5,420 bases of DNA, taken from positions 1 through 5,420 of the forward strand of contig JAJFIG010000317.1 in assembly GCA_021775195.1 (NCBI GenBank), given 5' to 3'. The DNA comes from Rhodospirillales bacterium. GTDB taxonomy: Bacteria; Pseudomonadota; Alphaproteobacteria; Rhodospirillales; 2-02-FULL-58-16. The notes below the pieces were generated by a model that saw only the letters and a program-made list of their open reading frames with translations, was not told the origin of the DNA and searched no databases. This document shows, one piece after another, positions 4,805-5,420 of the stretch (position 1 is the stretch's first letter; the number at the start of each line of letters is the position of its first letter). Both the position numbers and the translations under genes were made by a program.

Positions 4805-5420
4805 ATGGCCGCCAATGTTGAAACGGTCCGGCAGGTCCGCGAACTCGCGGAACAGAAGTACAAGTACGGTTTCGTCACCGACATTGATGCCGACACCGCG
4901 CCCAAGGGCCTGGACGAAAGCACCGTCCGCTTCATCTCGGCGAAGAAGAACGAGCCCGAATGGCTGCTGGAATGGCGGCTGAAGGCGTACCGTCACTGGC
5001 TGACCATGCCCGAACCGGAATGGGGCAAACTCTCGTTCCCGGCGCTGGACTACCAGGACGCCTACTACTATTCGGCGCCGAAGACCGGCGACAAACCGAA
5101 AAGCCTGGACGAGGTCGATCCCGAACTGCTGCGCACATACGAGAAGCTCGGCATTCCGTTGAACGAGCAGGAGCGCCTGGCCGGCGTCGCCGTCGACGCC
5201 GTTTTCGACAGCGTCTCGGTGGCGACCACCTTCAAGAAGAAACTGGAGGAGGTCGGGGTCATCTTCTGCTCCATCTCGGAGGCGGTGCAGAAACACCCCG
5301 AGCTGATCAAGAAGTACATGGGCAGCGTCGTTCCCTACACCGACAACAAGCACGCGACCCTTAATTCGGCGGTGTTCACCGACGGCTCATTCGTCTACAT
5401 CCCCCCCGGGGTGCGCTGCC
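4805..5420 (+). CDS. sufB: Fe-S cluster assembly scaffold protein SufB, N-terminal 205 codons (partial)
   Basis: SufB is the core scaffold of the SufBCD complex, where sulfur and iron are combined into clusters in the cytoplasm. The ATG at 4805 opens a frame running off the window edge. Its translation contains [10 protein letters not shown] (19-28), [20 protein letters not shown] (34-53, a family hallmark), [17 protein letters not shown] (57-73), [21 protein letters not shown] (151-171), [20 protein letters not shown] (175-194), and [10 protein letters not shown] (196-205), where the beta-helical core begins. All are diagnostic of SufB rather than SufD. About 40% of a typical 480-490-residue SufB is visible, so the C-terminal cysteine and histidine residues needed for assembly cannot be checked. 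It follows iscS after 90 nt. A sufC-sufD continuation beyond the edge is expected from family context but not seen. Confidence 0.95.
   Translation, partial: MAANVETVRQVRELAEQKYKYGFVTDIDADTAPKGLDESTVRFISAKKNEPEWLLEWRLKAYRHWLTMPEPEWGKLSFPALDYQDAYYYSAPKTGDKPKSLDEVDPELLRTYEKLGIPLNEQERLAGVAVDAVFDSVSVATTFKKKLEEVGVIFCSISEAVQKHPELIKKYMGSVVPYTDNKHATLNSAVFTDGSFVYIPPGVRC

Noticed and set aside
5398..5411. Run of seven C followed by four G in sufB as a possible frameshift site
   Set aside because: The reading frame continues correctly through the conserved [10 protein letters not shown] motif, so there is no sign of a frameshift or phase variation.

Overview
The window comes from a GC-rich genome, almost certainly an alphaproteobacterium and probably Rhodospirillales-like. 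This is inferred from the protein styles, the tyrS/anmK divergent pair, and the cysE-iscR-iscS-sufB order typical of alphaproteobacterial SUF loci. No species call is possible from sequence alone. I see no mobile element, CRISPR array, tRNA or rRNA; all main genes look like ordinary chromosomal genes with strong GC bias at third codon positions.

Layout. At the left edge, the first 37 codons of tyrS (tyrosyl-tRNA synthetase) run leftward out of the window. A 118-bp divergent gap separates it from anmK (230-1321, +), which encodes the kinase that recycles anhydro-MurNAc from peptidoglycan. anmK converges on a leftward alpha/beta hydrolase of the COG2945 type (1340-1993, -) with only 18 bp between them. 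A 223-bp divergent, relatively AT-rich control region (1994-2216) follows. It holds the best sigma70-like promoter in the window, an inverted repeat covering its -35 element, and a hairpin in the expected 5' leader.

From this control region a rightward cluster begins: cysE (serine O-acetyltransferase), iscR (Rrf2-family Fe-S sensor-regulator), iscS (cysteine desulfurase) and sufB (Fe-S scaffold subunit, cut by the window edge). The genes form a supply line. CysE makes O-acetylserine, the cysteine precursor; IscS strips sulfur from cysteine; the SufB-containing scaffold builds clusters; IscR reads cluster status and presumably controls the operon. No IscU, HscA/B or ferredoxin gene is seen in the window, so an ISC-style regulator and desulfurase appear wired to SUF assembly.

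No clearly undescribed system is present. The details most worth a second look are: a 13-codon mini-ORF with a consensus Shine-Dalgarno that overlaps the cysE stop and ends 3 nt before iscR, in the iscR frame; the operator-like repeat and leader hairpin upstream of cysE; a CysE C-terminal coiled-coil extension lacking the terminal isoleucine used by classical CysE to dock CysK; and an AT-rich gap before sufB.
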